From: Hoplostethus atlanticus
Lineage: Eukaryota; Chordata; Actinopteri; Trachichthyiformes; Trachichthyidae
Assembly (NCBI GenBank): GCA_034670405.1
Contig: JAXDDX010000005.1
Location: 107,001 to 171,000 of the forward strand
DNA: 64,000 bases
Direction of reading: 5' to 3'
The notes under the pieces: model-generated
Told to the model about the DNA's origin: nothing
The model's input: the letters and a program-made list of their open reading frames with translations, nothing else
Databases searched by the model: none
Made by a program: the position numbers and the translations under genes
Part shown: piece after piece, positions 23,801-40,000 of the stretch
Layout: the number at the start of each line of letters is the position of its first letter
Numbering within the stretch: position 1 is the stretch's first letter

Positions 23801-24290
23801 TCAGAGAATCAAGTTAGTGTTAGTTAGGTGACAACAGTACTTGGGTGCTTGACTGAACTGATCTTGTAATTAATATTTAACCAAAGTTAAATCCATTGTT
23901 TTCTAATGAGCACAACAGCACTATTCAAAGGGTCTAGATACTTATACTCAGTCATGATTTAAATTGGCAGCTTTCAGTTCTTAGTGTTTTGTGTTACTTC
24001 ATGTCTTGTCCAACCCCATCCTTAGGAAAGCCAAAGGGCGTAGACACAGGGCAGTGAACTAATGTCACTCGATTTCAACTTTGCCTTTTACTTTTCTGAA
24101 TGTAAACTCACGTCCGTTTGCTGGCACAGGGTTTTATGTGCTGGGAAAAGGGTTACATGGTCATGTTAAGTAATGGTTTTTTTTTCTGTTGAAATAAAAT
24201 GGATGTTTCTCTCTGGATGTGTTGAGAAAGTGCGTCCTGTGCATGTATGAAATACTTAATCCAGAATAAATAACAGTCTTTAGACTAATC
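20890..24290 (+). other. gpd1l: gpd1l 3' untranslated region / downstream sequence
   Basis: No coding exon is seen for 3.4 kb after the stop. AATAAA occurs at 24193-24198 and 24265-24270; the latter is a plausible end of a long 3' UTR. The stretch contains a (CT)n at 21484-21504 and the terminal-inverted-repeat element 21849-22717. Whether the mature UTR really reaches 24.3 kb needs transcript data; an earlier poly(A) site is possible. Confidence 0.45.
21849..22717. mobile_element. Non-autonomous Tc1/mariner-like element with 35-bp TIRs
   Basis: The left end TACAGTTTTTCTCAGTCGCT (continuing TTGGTACATTTCTCA) is matched by the reverse complement of the right end with one mismatch. Both ends are TA, as expected for Tc1/mariner target choice. 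A third, degenerate copy of the terminal motif occurs internally at 22257-22290 (CTACAGTTTTTCTCAGTTGC), which suggests a composite of two elements. There is no transposase. Confidence 0.8.
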
Positions 24291-24304
24291 ACTGTGTGGC
24301 TGTT

Positions 24305-24310
24305 TTTATT
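24305..24310 (-). terminator. Poly(A) signal of KIAA1143 (minus)
   Basis: TTTATT on the plus strand is AATAAA on the minus strand, about 715 bases beyond the KIAA1143 stop. It faces the gpd1l AATAAA at 24265-24270 only 35 bases away. Confidence 0.5.
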
Positions 24311-25022
24311 GATTAGGTTATATACTGTACATCAGGCATTCTAACAGATTCCTACACATTTGTTTCTTAATTATAAGGTGAGACCATGACATACTAGCAC
24401 AGTACAAATAAGGTTTTAATATAGGCTGTCAGTTTGTTTTCTATTCCAAATATTACAGCCAAACTCATTCTCTAAAAAATGCATACAACAATAACATCCA
24501 CATAAAAAAAAAAAAACTACAATTGCATTGACAAGAATGCATTGCTTCAACATAAACAATGTCAAGGCTCCATCGTCGAAGCTAGAATATATACATACAT
24601 TCAATGAACTGTTGAATGTATCCGCATATAAAAACTCACTAAGGAATACTTCAGCCTCTTTGCAAACATCAGTACAGTTGACACCTTAGATGAATTAAAA
24701 TTAAGATGAGATGCCGATTCAGACACAAATAGCAATAAGAGGATCTTAACTTGTATGAGAGGCAACGGACTCCATCATCCAGGATGCATGTTCAAAAGAT
24801 AGCATTGCCTTAGTCACACAACACGCACATGTTCCCAAGCAGGAACATGTCACAAATAAAGACTGATCTGAATCCATATCTCAGAGGGTGAATGACCTGT
24901 AATAACTAATTTAACACAGTCTCCTCTTTTCCAGTGTGGAAGCCACCAACAAAAAAGGAACCTCAGTTCCAGTGTCAACAAAAGTTCACCTGTGTCTGGA
25001 TTCCTTAGTGTACTAGCAACAT
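24311..25022 (-). other. KIAA1143: KIAA1143 3' untranslated region
   Basis: About 710 bases of AT-rich sequence between the stop and the minus-strand AATAAA. An A/T tract lies at 24506-24517. No other feature is seen. Confidence 0.5.
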
Positions 25023-27290
<2,268 letters not shown>

Positions 27291-28584
27291 ACGACGCTGA
27301 ACTTGGTTTCGGATTCATAGTTTCGGATTCGGCAGTTAAGGGGAAAGTTAAGGGAAATTTATTGCTGAGCGACGATCCTCCGTTTTTTGCACCTCTTACA
27401 AAAACCACTGTACATAGACCTGTCAAACCTGGACTAGATTATCCCAGAGAGGCTAAAGATTCCTTAAAACATAGTTTTAGATTTGTGAAACCTTTATTCT
27501 ATTTGTGAAAATGCAAAACAGGGACGTTTCGCTGCTTTTTTCACATCTAGACCACATTGGACCAGGTCCAGATCCAAAACTGCTATACCTAGACTTGTCA
27601 AATCTGGACTAGATTATCCCAGAGAGGCTAAAGATTCCTTAAAACATAGTTTTAGATTTGTGAAACCTTTATTCTATTTGTGAAAATGCAAAACAGGGAC
27701 ATTTCGCTGCTTTTTTCACATCTAGACCACATTGGACCAGGTCCAGATCCAAAACTACTATACCTAGACTTGTCAAATCTGGACTAGACTATCCCAGAGA
27801 GGCTACAGATTCCTAAAAACACAGTTTCAGATTTGTGAAACCTTTATTCTATTTGTGAAAATGCAAAACAGGGGACATTTCGCTGCTTTTTTCACATCTA
27901 GACCACATTGGACCAGGTCCGCATCCAAAACTACTATACCTAGACTTGTCAAATTATCCCAGAGAGGCTAAAGATTCCTTAAAACATAGTTTCAGATTTG
28001 TGAAACCTTTATTCTATTCTATTCTATTCTATTATTCACAAATCTGAAACTGTGTTTTAAGGAATCTTTAGCCTCTCTGGGATAGTCTAGTCCAGATTTG
28101 ACAGGTCTAGGTATAGTGGTTTTGGATCTGGACCTGGTCCAATGTGGTCTAGATGTGAAAAAAGCAGTGAAATGTCCCCTTTTTTGCATTTTCACAAATA
28201 GAATAAAGGTTTCACAAATCTAAAACTGTGTTTTAAGGAATCTTTAGCCTCTCTGGGATAGTCTAGTCCAGATTTGACAGGTCTAGGTATCGTGGTTTTG
28301 GATCTGGACCTGGTCCAATGTGGTCTAGATGTGAAAAAAGCAGTTAAATGTCCCCTTTTTGCATTTTCACAAATAGAATAAAGGTTTCACAAATCTAAAA
28401 CTATGTTTTAAGGAATCTTTAGCCTCTCTGGGATAATCTAGTCCAGGTTTGACAGGTCTATGTACAGTGGTTTTTGTAAGAGGTGCAAAAAACGGAGGAT
28501 CGTCGCTCAGCAATAAATTTCCCTTAACTTTCCCCTTAACTGCCGAATCCGAAACTATGAATCCGAAACCAACTTCAGCGTCGT
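27291..28584. mobile_element. 1.3-kb foldback element with internal 175-bp tandem units
   Basis: The outer arms begin CGACGCTGAACTTGG at 27292 and end CCAACTTCAGCGTCG at 28583. Each arm then contains direct copies of a unit of about 175 bases (AATCTGGACTAGATTATCCC, CACATCTAGACCACATTGG). On the left, units start at 27421, 27596, 27771 and 27947 (partial). On the right the same units run in reverse complement from about 28030 to 28455. The two arrays meet at an ATTCT pentamer run near 28006-28033. The peptide frame seen in both arms (MTGLCTVVFVRGAKNG) is the same inverted DNA read twice, not a gene. It is a non-autonomous foldback-type element; family unknown. Confidence 0.88.
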
Positions 28585-28599
28585 CTAAACTGCGCAGTA

Positions 28600-28740
28600 T
28601 TTGCTCCTGTCACACAGGCGCACATGCGAGGTGCGCCTGTATAATGCTTGAAGGTAATGCGACGAGTAATAAGTAAAGTAATGCTATTACTTTTGAATTG
28701 AGTAACGAGTAAAGTGTTTTTTGTAACGAGCCCAACACAG
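28600..28740 (-). mobile_element. hAT-like transposon end fragment
   Basis: Read on the minus strand from 28739: TGTGTTGGGCTCGTTACAAA, then repeated ACTCGTTACT and AGTAATAGCATTACTTTA. This is the character of hAT-family ends common in fish. No matching second end or target duplication was found, so it may be the truncated flank of the neighbouring foldback element. Confidence 0.4.
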
Positions 28741-28895
28741 CTCAAAATACGTTGCTCGTTAAGTTTTATTTTGAAATGTCTTACCAGAAGTCCAATTCAG
28801 TGGCTAGCTTGACACTGGTGTGAGTGACTGTTTCTGGTATTACTGACATGGGTCCTTGTCACTGAATCGGATATTCTGTCTCGCCGTCTTCTGTT

Positions 28896-30646
<1,751 letters not shown>

Positions 30647-32242
30647 TATAGCCTTGGCTTGTCAAAAGCATGAAACCGCTGCCCTTCAGCCATGAGGACC
30701 ACACCAACCTGGGGCAAAACCCCAGGAGGGGCGCTTGATTTAATTTCTCAGGCATTTGAACAAAGTGGAAACATCACTTGCAGAATGCGATAAATCGTCT
30801 TCATATTTTATCAGACATTTTGAACACATTTGTCTATATTGCACAGGGATAATGGCAAATAATTACATGCAATACAATCAGTCCCACACCACTGGTTTGT
30901 ATCTGCCTGTAGCCGTTCTATATGCCTTTTCTCTTTGCTAGTTGCTACCCAGAGCAATAGAAACAGCAATATCAAATGGGCCACATGATGGCACTGAATG
31001 TGATAGCAAAAAAGAAAAGAAGCTGCACTGTCTGAAAACTAAGTTATTAACCTGATAAGCATTTGTACTGATTCACTGAAGTTTTGATGTAGAATAGATC
31101 TGATTTCACAAAACGTTGTATTATGCATCAAAGGACCGTTGATGGACAATACACTCGCATGCACACACACACACACACACCATTATATCTATGCAAGTAA
31201 CTGGAGCTGTACAATCGTACTGACCAAGAATGTCATGCCAGTTGTTTCACACTAACTGACCAAATCTGTGTAACATTCGTAATTCAGAACTTGACAAAGT
31301 TTTCTACTGTGAAGATGTGTATTTTATTGTAAATATCCAATGAACTGTAAAATTGCGCAGAATAGTTTGTTGTAAATAAATTCTCACTCACCATGCTGTT
31401 TTGTAAGTGATTATTCTAAACCAGGCTACAGGGTTAAGAAAATAACTTCATGATGATTTTTTTAAATTTATTTTAGAACTTCGAAATTAAATCCACATAA
31501 ATGATAAAACCCACTTTATTAAAATGATGTAAACACATAAAACGCGAGTGGTCCCATGATATCCAGCATCCATTTAGCAGTTAAAAGCCCTTCTCCAGCA
31601 GCTATGTTATAGCTTACTCAATTACATACACAATACTCTGTAGTGTTATCAGGTGATGAAGACGAAGATGAGAATTAGAATTAGAAATAAAGAAATCAGA
31701 ACTAGCAAGATGAGAAAAATTAATCAAAGAACCCAGAACCCCCCTGCCCCTTACTTGACCTGTATGTTAGGCTTAAAATGTTCTCATCTAGATAGTTAAG
31801 GCACACAGTGAATGAAACTGGATTAAAATCCGCACATAAAAAGGCAGCAGGGACACAGCATAGTGGTTGAAAGTTAACTGCCCATGCTTCAGTGCCAGAT
31901 TAGTGTTACGGTTAGTAGTGTTCTCCTGAGATAGCTCAACGGGAGGGTTTCAAATCCATCAGCTCATCACCTTTGAAATACTTTGGTTCCAGCAGCAGGA
32001 GAGCCATCAGGACAGAGAGAGAGAGAGACATAATCTGAAGCCTAACAGTTCTGCCCCATGACCAGTTATGTAGCACAATGATCTGAGAAAATTGGTTTGG
32101 CATTATGAGAAAAAATGACCTCCAGATTCTCTATCAACTTGTTAATTACAGTAAGTATCTAAAGCATGAGATCATTTCCACGTGGCATTAGTATCTGTCC
32201 GACTTAGCGTCTGCAATGACATTACATTTACAAAGAGTAAGT
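30647..32242. other. tmem42 3' UTR and tail-to-tail spacer with zdhhc3
   Basis: tmem42 has AATAAA at 31375-31380. On the minus strand AATAAA occurs at 31467-31472 and 31515-31520, possible ends for zdhhc3 transcripts using the far terminal exon. A short (CA)n lies at 31161-31180. No other gene is seen. Confidence 0.45.
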
Positions 32243-32250
32243 GTCTAGAT

Positions 32251-33569
32251 CCGCGCTACTCAACACGCGGCCCGCGGGCCACAGGTCAAAAATATAATAT
32301 TCTCATTTCAATGAACACAAAGCATTTCTAAACTAAATTCTTAATGACCACAAGATGGCGATCGTGCATACTGTGCTTATTTAGCAATCGTGGGACCAAC
32401 AAAGAAGATAAACCAACAACATGATCAGCGACAAAAACGCTCGGCGCTGGCACTGCCATTGATTTCCTATTTGGCAAGCGTTGCCGTCGATTCTAGCGTC
32501 GCTGCCGCCGTCGGCGTTGTGCACCTGGCCACAGACGCTGGCAGAGCCCCTGGCTCTGCGCTCAAAGTTCAACTATATTCAACTTTGACATTCGCGACGC
32601 TGATCTCTGCGACTCGCAACCAATCACAGCACAGTTTGATATAGCCGCGAAATAAAAAAAACAATGGAGGAGAAACTTGTTTTATGTGTGTCGGAGCATC
32701 CCGACATGACGCTTAAATCATACCACGATCTGACTAAAAAGTCTGGCATGGAATGATGTCGGTTTACAGACGGGACTACCAGGTTGGTTGACAGCTTAGT
32801 ATAGGTTTGTATATGCAGCCAGTCTATATTCACTTCTATGGCTGTGTTAGTATGATCACTGGCGATGTGGTTAGCTACGGCTGATGCGGGCTGTAGTCCG
32901 AAATTGAACTCCACTCTATTCTTTCCTGAATGCTGTCATTTTAAAAACTCGACAGTGTTTAAGTAATGAATGTAATGTAATTCTCCTGGCGCTGACCACG
33001 TGAAGGGGTCGCGCTCAACCTGGTGTTGACGCCGACGCTTTGCATGGATCATGTGAAAGCCCCAACTGTGCAGGAAGTCTAGCCTAGCCTACTCTCAAGT
33101 CATGGCAAAACCGGCAAAACGTAACATTTCTGATGAACACAGGGTATTTCAAAAAGCATGGGAGGAAGAATTCGCTTTTGTTGAGGTAAATAACAAACCA
33201 ATGTGCCTTCTTTGCCAGAGAACAATAGCAGTATCAAAACGGGCAAACGTTCACATCACCATGATACCTATCACATTGACTTGGAATTACATATCCATCT
33301 GGGGGTAATTTGATATACTCAGACCTGATTTCAATTTAATATGCCTATATTTATTTTATTAAACATTCTTGTGATTTATTGCAACAGCAATCTAACACTT
33401 TTACATTTAATGAATAAAGCCTTATTGTCATTTAATCATTTGATATCCATGTGGCTTGAAATAACACTACAAAATAGTTTTATATGACCAAAAAATTTGC
33501 GTTGCGGCCCTTTGACACAGCTGTATCTTGCTGTGTGGCCCTTGAGCTATGTAAAGTTGAGTAGCCCTG
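32251..33569 (+). mobile_element. hAT-Charlie-like non-autonomous element, 1319 bp
   Basis: The element is bounded by the 8-bp target duplication GTCTAGAT (32243-32250 and 33570-33577). The left end CCGCGCTACTCAAC and the reverse complement of the right end CAGGGCTACTCAAC are imperfect terminal inverted repeats; CAGGG is the usual hAT-Charlie terminus. Inside, at 33102-33308, a plus-strand frame reads MAKPAKRNISDEHRVFQKAW then VEVNNKPMCLLCQRTIAV. This matches the start of hAT-Charlie transposases related to GTF2IRD2/ZBED-type proteins; the rest of the transposase is missing. It lies between tmem42 and the zdhhc3 terminal exon. Confidence 0.87.
32440..32760 (+). mobile_element. Possible nested Harbinger/MADF fragment
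   Basis: Inside the hAT element, an ATG near 32665 opens MEEKLVLCVSEHPDMTLKSY then HDLTKKSG. This resembles the start of a MADF-domain protein of PIF/Harbinger transposons and stops after about 30 codons. The GC-rich stretch before it looks like a different sequence from the hAT ends. This is a nested insertion by inference only. Confidence 0.4.
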
Positions 33570-33850
33570 GTCTAGATGCTACAGGATGGCTTAAAATCCA
33601 AGTTTATTGCCCCGTACAAGCATTCCTGTCATACTAGACAATGGCTGCATGTACACAGGAATCTAGTGAATATTTTCATGGGTGGATAAAAAGGCAAAAT
33701 TCAGATTCCAGGTGGTTTCGCTATTTAGAAATCCACGATAACATCTGATGCGCACCACAAATAATTCAAACCAGATCTTTTGAGTTTGTGTATACCCAGC
33801 CATTGAGAGGCACTGCTGCCGCGACAACATGTCCTGTCCTGACTGCAGCG

Positions 33851-34060
33851 CTAGTTGAGTGGTATCTCTATGACATCCTCCTCAATGATCTCCCCCTGGG
33901 GGACGATGACGTCGTGGTCTGGAGAGCTCCTCTTGCAGCTGAGCCCTGTGAAGGGGCTGCACCAGGCCAGGGAGAACGAGCCGCCGAACGCCACCTGCAT
34001 GGCCTCCCAACACGGCACCTTCGCCCACTTCCCCGTCTCTCCCTTCAGACGCTCGATTTC
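33851..34060 (-). CDS. zdhhc3: zdhhc3 alternative terminal exon B (EIPLN end)
   Basis: The exon follows a CTCTCCAG acceptor in the same phase 0. It reads [20 protein letters not shown], then [15 protein letters not shown], and ends VIEIPLN then TAG. It is homologous in layout to exon A (E/G-IE-x-LK, then V-F-G-x-x-F-S, then W-x-S-PF), so the two probably arose by exon duplication. The EIPLN-type ending is known from other ZDHHC3 isoforms, to my recollection. Confidence 0.85.
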   Translation of the reverse strand, partial: EIERLKGETGKWAKVPCWEAMQVAFGGSFSLAWCSPFTGLSCKRSSPDHDVIVPQGEIIEEDVIEIPLN

Positions 34061-37000
34061 CTGGAGAGGACAGAACAATAAGCATCTGAGATGAAAGTAG
34101 TGGAGCCAAAATAGATTGGATGTTTGTCATCTGCATGCAATGACAATAATAACAATAACATAACTATAACATTGACGTCAATACTAAAACGGGACCAAAA
34201 CACTATAAATTTGGGCATTTTTGGGCCAGTTTCCCAGACACAAATCAAGTCCAGGCTCCTTCCACACCAAAGCCTTCTTTGAAATGTTTTTTCAGTGCTA
34301 ATGATTAATCTGTGTCCAAGAAACTTGCCCAAAATGTAATAAATAGGGTTCAAACTGACGCAACAGTCATGCACCTTCAAATGGAGAATGGAAGCCTAAG
34401 GAGGTAGCGAACACTTAACAAATGTTGAAAAACACTGTGCATGCATCATGCAGTTACACACGGAGACAACTCCTTCATTCACAACATTTAGTTGAATCTG
34501 TAAAACCACAACAGAAACGAAACAAAAAGGAGTTTGAGACGAGTCACTTTGGCCTTCTGTTTTAAATCTCCATGCTTGTGAAATGTGTAAAGCTTGATGG
34601 AATAGGCTACTGGGACCTCTGTTGCAAGCTTACCTCTGTCCATTTACCAGTGCAGCAAATCTGACTCAAGACTTAAAGACTTGTCGGCTTCAGAAGCTAC
34701 TGGCACATTGAGTAGCCAACCAAAGCAAATGCATGAGTGTGGAAAAGACATCGCATGGGAAAGAGACAGATCACAGACAGTAAGGACAATGGAAGATTGA
34801 AAATTGACAATGAAGGATGTGAAAGTGTGAAAAATGAAAGGACCATATGCAGGGCAGGTAGAAGACTATAGTAACCTCTTCCACCCATGAACATCATCAT
34901 CATAACCTAATCATACATTAGGAGAGAAAGAAATATGACACAGAATTGGGCAGAATTGTAAAATTACATCTCACAAAAAGGCCCACAAACAAAAGAAAAA
35001 TGCAGGAACATGCAGACACACAAACACATGGGGAAAAGTTGCATTGCAACTGAGAAGTATTTATTCTCTGCGCATGTGCTGAAATATTTAGAAAGACTTA
35101 AAACTTCTGTTAAAAAACAATATCTTCAACATCACTCTCACCTGCAAGACTTCACTAGCATACCAGCAGTGTTTCACCTATACAATACTAAGCTACCCTT
35201 CATCTGCACCATGCATTCAGATAACAAAGGATACATACAACATCATGTAAAGAATAGAATCAAAAGAATAGAATCATAAAATGTAGTAAATGTGACTGGT
35301 GATAGTTTGTTAATAGTTTAATACTTGTTGTAAATATGTGTTTTTAGTGCACAGTCCAGCGACTATCCTGCTATGGGATTATGCCATAGCAGGATAGTTG
35401 CTGTATGCCATAGTATAGTAGTTGTACGCCAGGCAAATTCATACATATTTCGGCTAGTTCCCATGATGTTAACCCAAAACAGTGTCATTTTGTGAAGAAT
35501 TTCATGTCAGACCTTTCCCAAGCAAATGTGTAACTGAGGGGCTCACTAAATTTGGCACATGACAACATCAATACACCACATACTGTCATGGCTAACCGTT
35601 AGCCCAGAACACAGAGGCTGTTTCAGTAGCAAGTGTTCATGCAGACACATAAGATAGCGGTGGTGTTACTACAGGAGGCCAAACCTTCCTTTGCAATCAG
35701 GAAAATCAACATATGTTACAACGGTCTTGTTGAGAGCCTCACTAAGCACAATTAATTCTGCCAACAAATTCTACCCACTGTGTTTCACTGTCCTTGATGA
35801 GAGATAAATCGACCTTGATAATCACCATGATTGCACTTGATTGAACCCCACTTGATTTCCGTATCCAGCAATTGCAAGAATGCGTTAGGTGACACTTTGC
35901 CACGACCGAAGCAAGCTGGCAACTGATAGCGATTCTGCTTGGCAACACAAACAGAAAAAATAACATCCTATAACCCCACCCCCCCACCCCCCAACAATGG
36001 CATTGCTAATGTCAAGCATGTATCAGAAAGGAATCAGAGAGAATGTTCCAGGCTTGAGCAAAATGTAGGTGTTGCAAATAGTTTTAAATATTTGGTATTG
36101 TCATAGGGATAAGATACTTATGAGCCTATCAAGTTAGGCTTACAGTACCACATTTTAAGTATTTGATTAGACATTTGTAAGTATGATTAAACATTTATAT
36201 TTTGACCATATCTGGAACATACTACAGATTAGTGTCTGACTGACAAGAGGACGACTTCAGGAAAAGAAAGAGTAAACACATGGTCAGAAAGCTGAAGGCT
36301 TCTCTAATCAGAAACTGAAAACACAACATATTAATCACAGAGTGTTTGCAAACAGGATTTACAAGCTGAACGTGTTTCTTTTTCTCTGCAACTCAGCTCA
36401 TTCAAGGCAAAACCAAAATTAAAGTAGAGTGCACTTGCTCGGCAACACAAAAAGCAGATGAAAAGCTGTCCATGGTTAGTGTGGGAGTTACAGTACAATC
36501 ATGTTCAGCATTGGGAACAAGCCATAGCAGTAGGGCTGGGCTGGGCTGGGCTGGGCTGGGGGGCTGTGGGTAAACCTCTGTCTCCCCCTCTCTCAGTTTG
36601 GTTTTGAGCCGGCTGGCTGGTTCCCTGCGCTGAGCTCTCACACCACATACTGGTAGGTCTCAGCCTTCCCATGGTCAGGGGTGGAGAAGGGGCTAAACCA
36701 CATTATGGAGAAAGGGTGTCCGAATACCGCCCTCATGTTCATCCACTTAGTTTTTTTAGCCCATCTTCTCTCTTCCTTTTTCAACTGCTCTATACCCTGA
36801 AAATGAGAGACAACCAAACTTCAGTGGGTGTGCCTTTGTCACCCAGTCAGCAATCACAGACCACATAAATTGCATTGCTGCTTTTATTTTGTGTGGTTAC
36901 ACCTTTTAAATCCCCATTCTCTTCAATCTATTCAATTTGAAGAAATAACAAAAGCTATGACAACTAGGCCACAAACTCCAATCGTTCAGTTCTGAACCGT

Positions 37001-40000
37001 TTCCCCTACAAGGATAATGTAGCTGTTAAGTGATAATGTCAAAGCCTACCTCCTTACTTAAATGATACAAAGCTAGCCATAGCTCTGTCCTAGAGTTGCA
37101 GACAAAAAGAAGCTAGAAGCAGGAAGGGGAGTTATCTCAGAGTGGTTTAGTGAACTACTAATATCTAGGCTATATGGATGATTTTAGGATGGCACAACGG
37201 ATTAGAGAGCAGATACTGATTCCTTCTCACACTGATACATGGACACATTTCCTTCAATAAAAATACATTTACATGTACATGTACACTACATTCAGTGCTT
37301 TTAAATCAACCACTCTTGGCTACAGCAAGAGTGGAACCTGATGGCAATGGCTTGCATGCCCACTTTTCAGAGGAAGAAATGCTGCTTCTATGCAGGACGC
37401 TGCTGGCACCTGGCACCAGTGTATGTTCACACTGTGTCACTAATAGGCAAAGTTACACAAATTGTTGTTACAAGTTGGATATGAAGGTAACTGCCAAAAT
37501 AGAGGAAACACTCAAACGCCTGTTTCTCCATAGTGAAGATGGTGGCTGGTGGCTCTCTTGGAGTATTACTTGCAACACTTGGCATGGTTTAGGTCAGCCC
37601 CTTAAAGGGGAAAGTTAAATGCCAGTTAATATGCTGTATGTAGAAATATTATGACCAACTGCTGGAAAAGACTGATCAGTTGAAGTCAGATGAAAGCTAT
37701 GAAGAATTCCTTTCCTTTAGCAATTTCACCAATTAAACCCAGTTTAATTATGAAGAGTAGATGAAGGGGAGGGGGACGGTTAAAGAGTTATTAAGCCTTG
37801 GAACAACAGTAGAAACAGATTATGTAAAGGCTGTGCATCTCCATGTTAGGTGTTCCTAGTATTTAGTACAGTCAGAGACCAAAGCCACTGTGTGATCACC
37901 TTCATCCTATGATGAAGCATTTTAATCACGGTGGGAGCGGTCTCTTCCAGGATGAAAACATCTATGGGGTCACTGAAGGACTAAATGTGTCTGGCTGTGT
38001 CTCCAGATCTCAGATCAGATCTCAGCCCAGCAGAACACTACTGGGAGATCCTGGACCAGTGCTTAGGACACCATTTTCCACCAAATGATTTAAGAGGAAT
38101 GGTGTTTTGTTGCTCCATATACATGTATAATCTGTGCACTGAAACACAGTGCATGGTAGCCCAGCCCCCTATGAGGACACTCGATATTGAAGTTTCCTTC
38201 CTTTTGGCAGTTACCTGCATCTGAGACAATGTGGTCAATGACAACTCACTGACTTAAGTTCAAATAATTGAGACTTGAAGAAAGAAATTTGCTGTGCGTT
38301 ATCAATCTAGCTCAGGTCGCATAGAGAGAGATGTTATTCAGCTGTAAACAATCAGACGTGGTAGGCCTAAGACGCACTGCTAAAGGAGCAAAGGTGGCAG
38401 CAGCAGCAGGGAGCAGGTCTGGAAGGCTGAAAAATAAGAGGTAGGAAGAAGAGAAGGAAGCAAAGGAGGAGGAGGAGCCTGCTTGGTCACTAGAGGGGTC
38501 ACTTACGGTCTCGTCGGTACAGATGGAGTGGACCTGGGTGCCGAACATCACAGAGGTGAAGATGAGGAAGAGGAGAGCCTCAAAGCACAGGAGGATGAGG
38601 AGGATGACTGTTGCTGGAGGAGAGAAGGAACTGCACTCTGGGGGAACGGAGGGACGTGGAGGAAGAGAGATGAAAGGGCAAAGCAGAGGACCGTATGAGG
38701 AGGTGCTACATAGTACATTCAAAGTATGTGCTCTCTTGCTGACTATTCTGCAGCGCTACGATGAGGAGGCAACGTTCTGAAGCAATATTGTCGACAGTTA
38801 CAGCCAACTGTCATTTCTTATTGTACTTTTGTTGTAAACCACATTCAAAACAATTGCCAATTTGCCAAACCCCCAGGATTTATTACCGATTTCTATTGCT
38901 TCAAAAAGTTGCCCATGTTGCCATTAGGACAGGGATACATCTAGTGAGTGTTCAGCTTGTGACTACAACCTTATAAAACACATGGAAAGGGCATTCCCAG
39001 GAAAATAAAAGCTCTTGAGTTGTGATTTGGCAACTCTCTGAGCCTTTTATATGGATCACCTGTGAGATACTTCTCCTTGCCATGGCAACGTTATCAGAAT
39101 TTCATAGCAGCCCTTTTAGTTGTACCAAGGAAGATCCATGAAACCAGTAAGTGTCCTTTCCATCCATCAGGGGTGTGACCAGGATAATATAAAAGACGGG
39201 ATATAATGGGGGAAAGAGGGAAAATGGAATTCTCTATGAAAAATGGTCAGAGGCTGTGTGTCGAAAATAATTGAATCAGTCACTGACTCAGTATTTAAGT
39301 CCAGACCTGTTTAGTAGAGCTAACAAATTACTTCAGCACCCACCATGCCAGCTATTCGCTGATTAAGGGAACTGGACGTTTTTAGCCCTTCCCTGCAATC
39401 TGCAATTTAATTTCTGCTCCGGTAGAGTGCCCTGAGGCAGGCGCACACACTCTCACATGCACACTCACACACACACTCACACACACTCTCACACACAGGC
39501 CTCATGTCTTAAATTTTGTGACGCGTTTGTACTCTCTTGCTTTTATCTGTGTTTGCCATTTGCTGCTCTGTTAAGCACCTTATTGACAAGCCTCTTTAGT
39601 TAAAAGCATTTTAGAAGTATATTTGACTTGGTTTATCTTGGCTTTGACTGAACTAAAACTCAATATGATCGCCATGTTGACTGAAGTGGAAGACAGCAGT
39701 CTGGAATTCAGCCCCAACATGTGGCACATCACATTTATTCCTCAATAAATAAGTCAAACAGATTCAAGGACTGAGATTTCTTGGTGTGCTATTACATGGA
39801 GAGCTGTTGATTTTACACACACGTGTCTGCAAAATGATCCTTCATATAACTGAGAAACCTGGTTGAGAAAACACTTGATAGGGAACTGTTTAAATTAGGG
39901 ATGTAACAAAAGTTTCATTGTTTAATCGAACACTTAAACTTAAACAGGAAACGACCCCAAAACGCACGCTTGTTGTTCGACCATTGTTCCATATGGTTTT

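Noticed and set aside
27421..28450. Regularly spaced repeats that might suggest a CRISPR-like array
   Set aside because: Units are 175 bases with no repeat/spacer division, mirrored in orientation, in a vertebrate genome.
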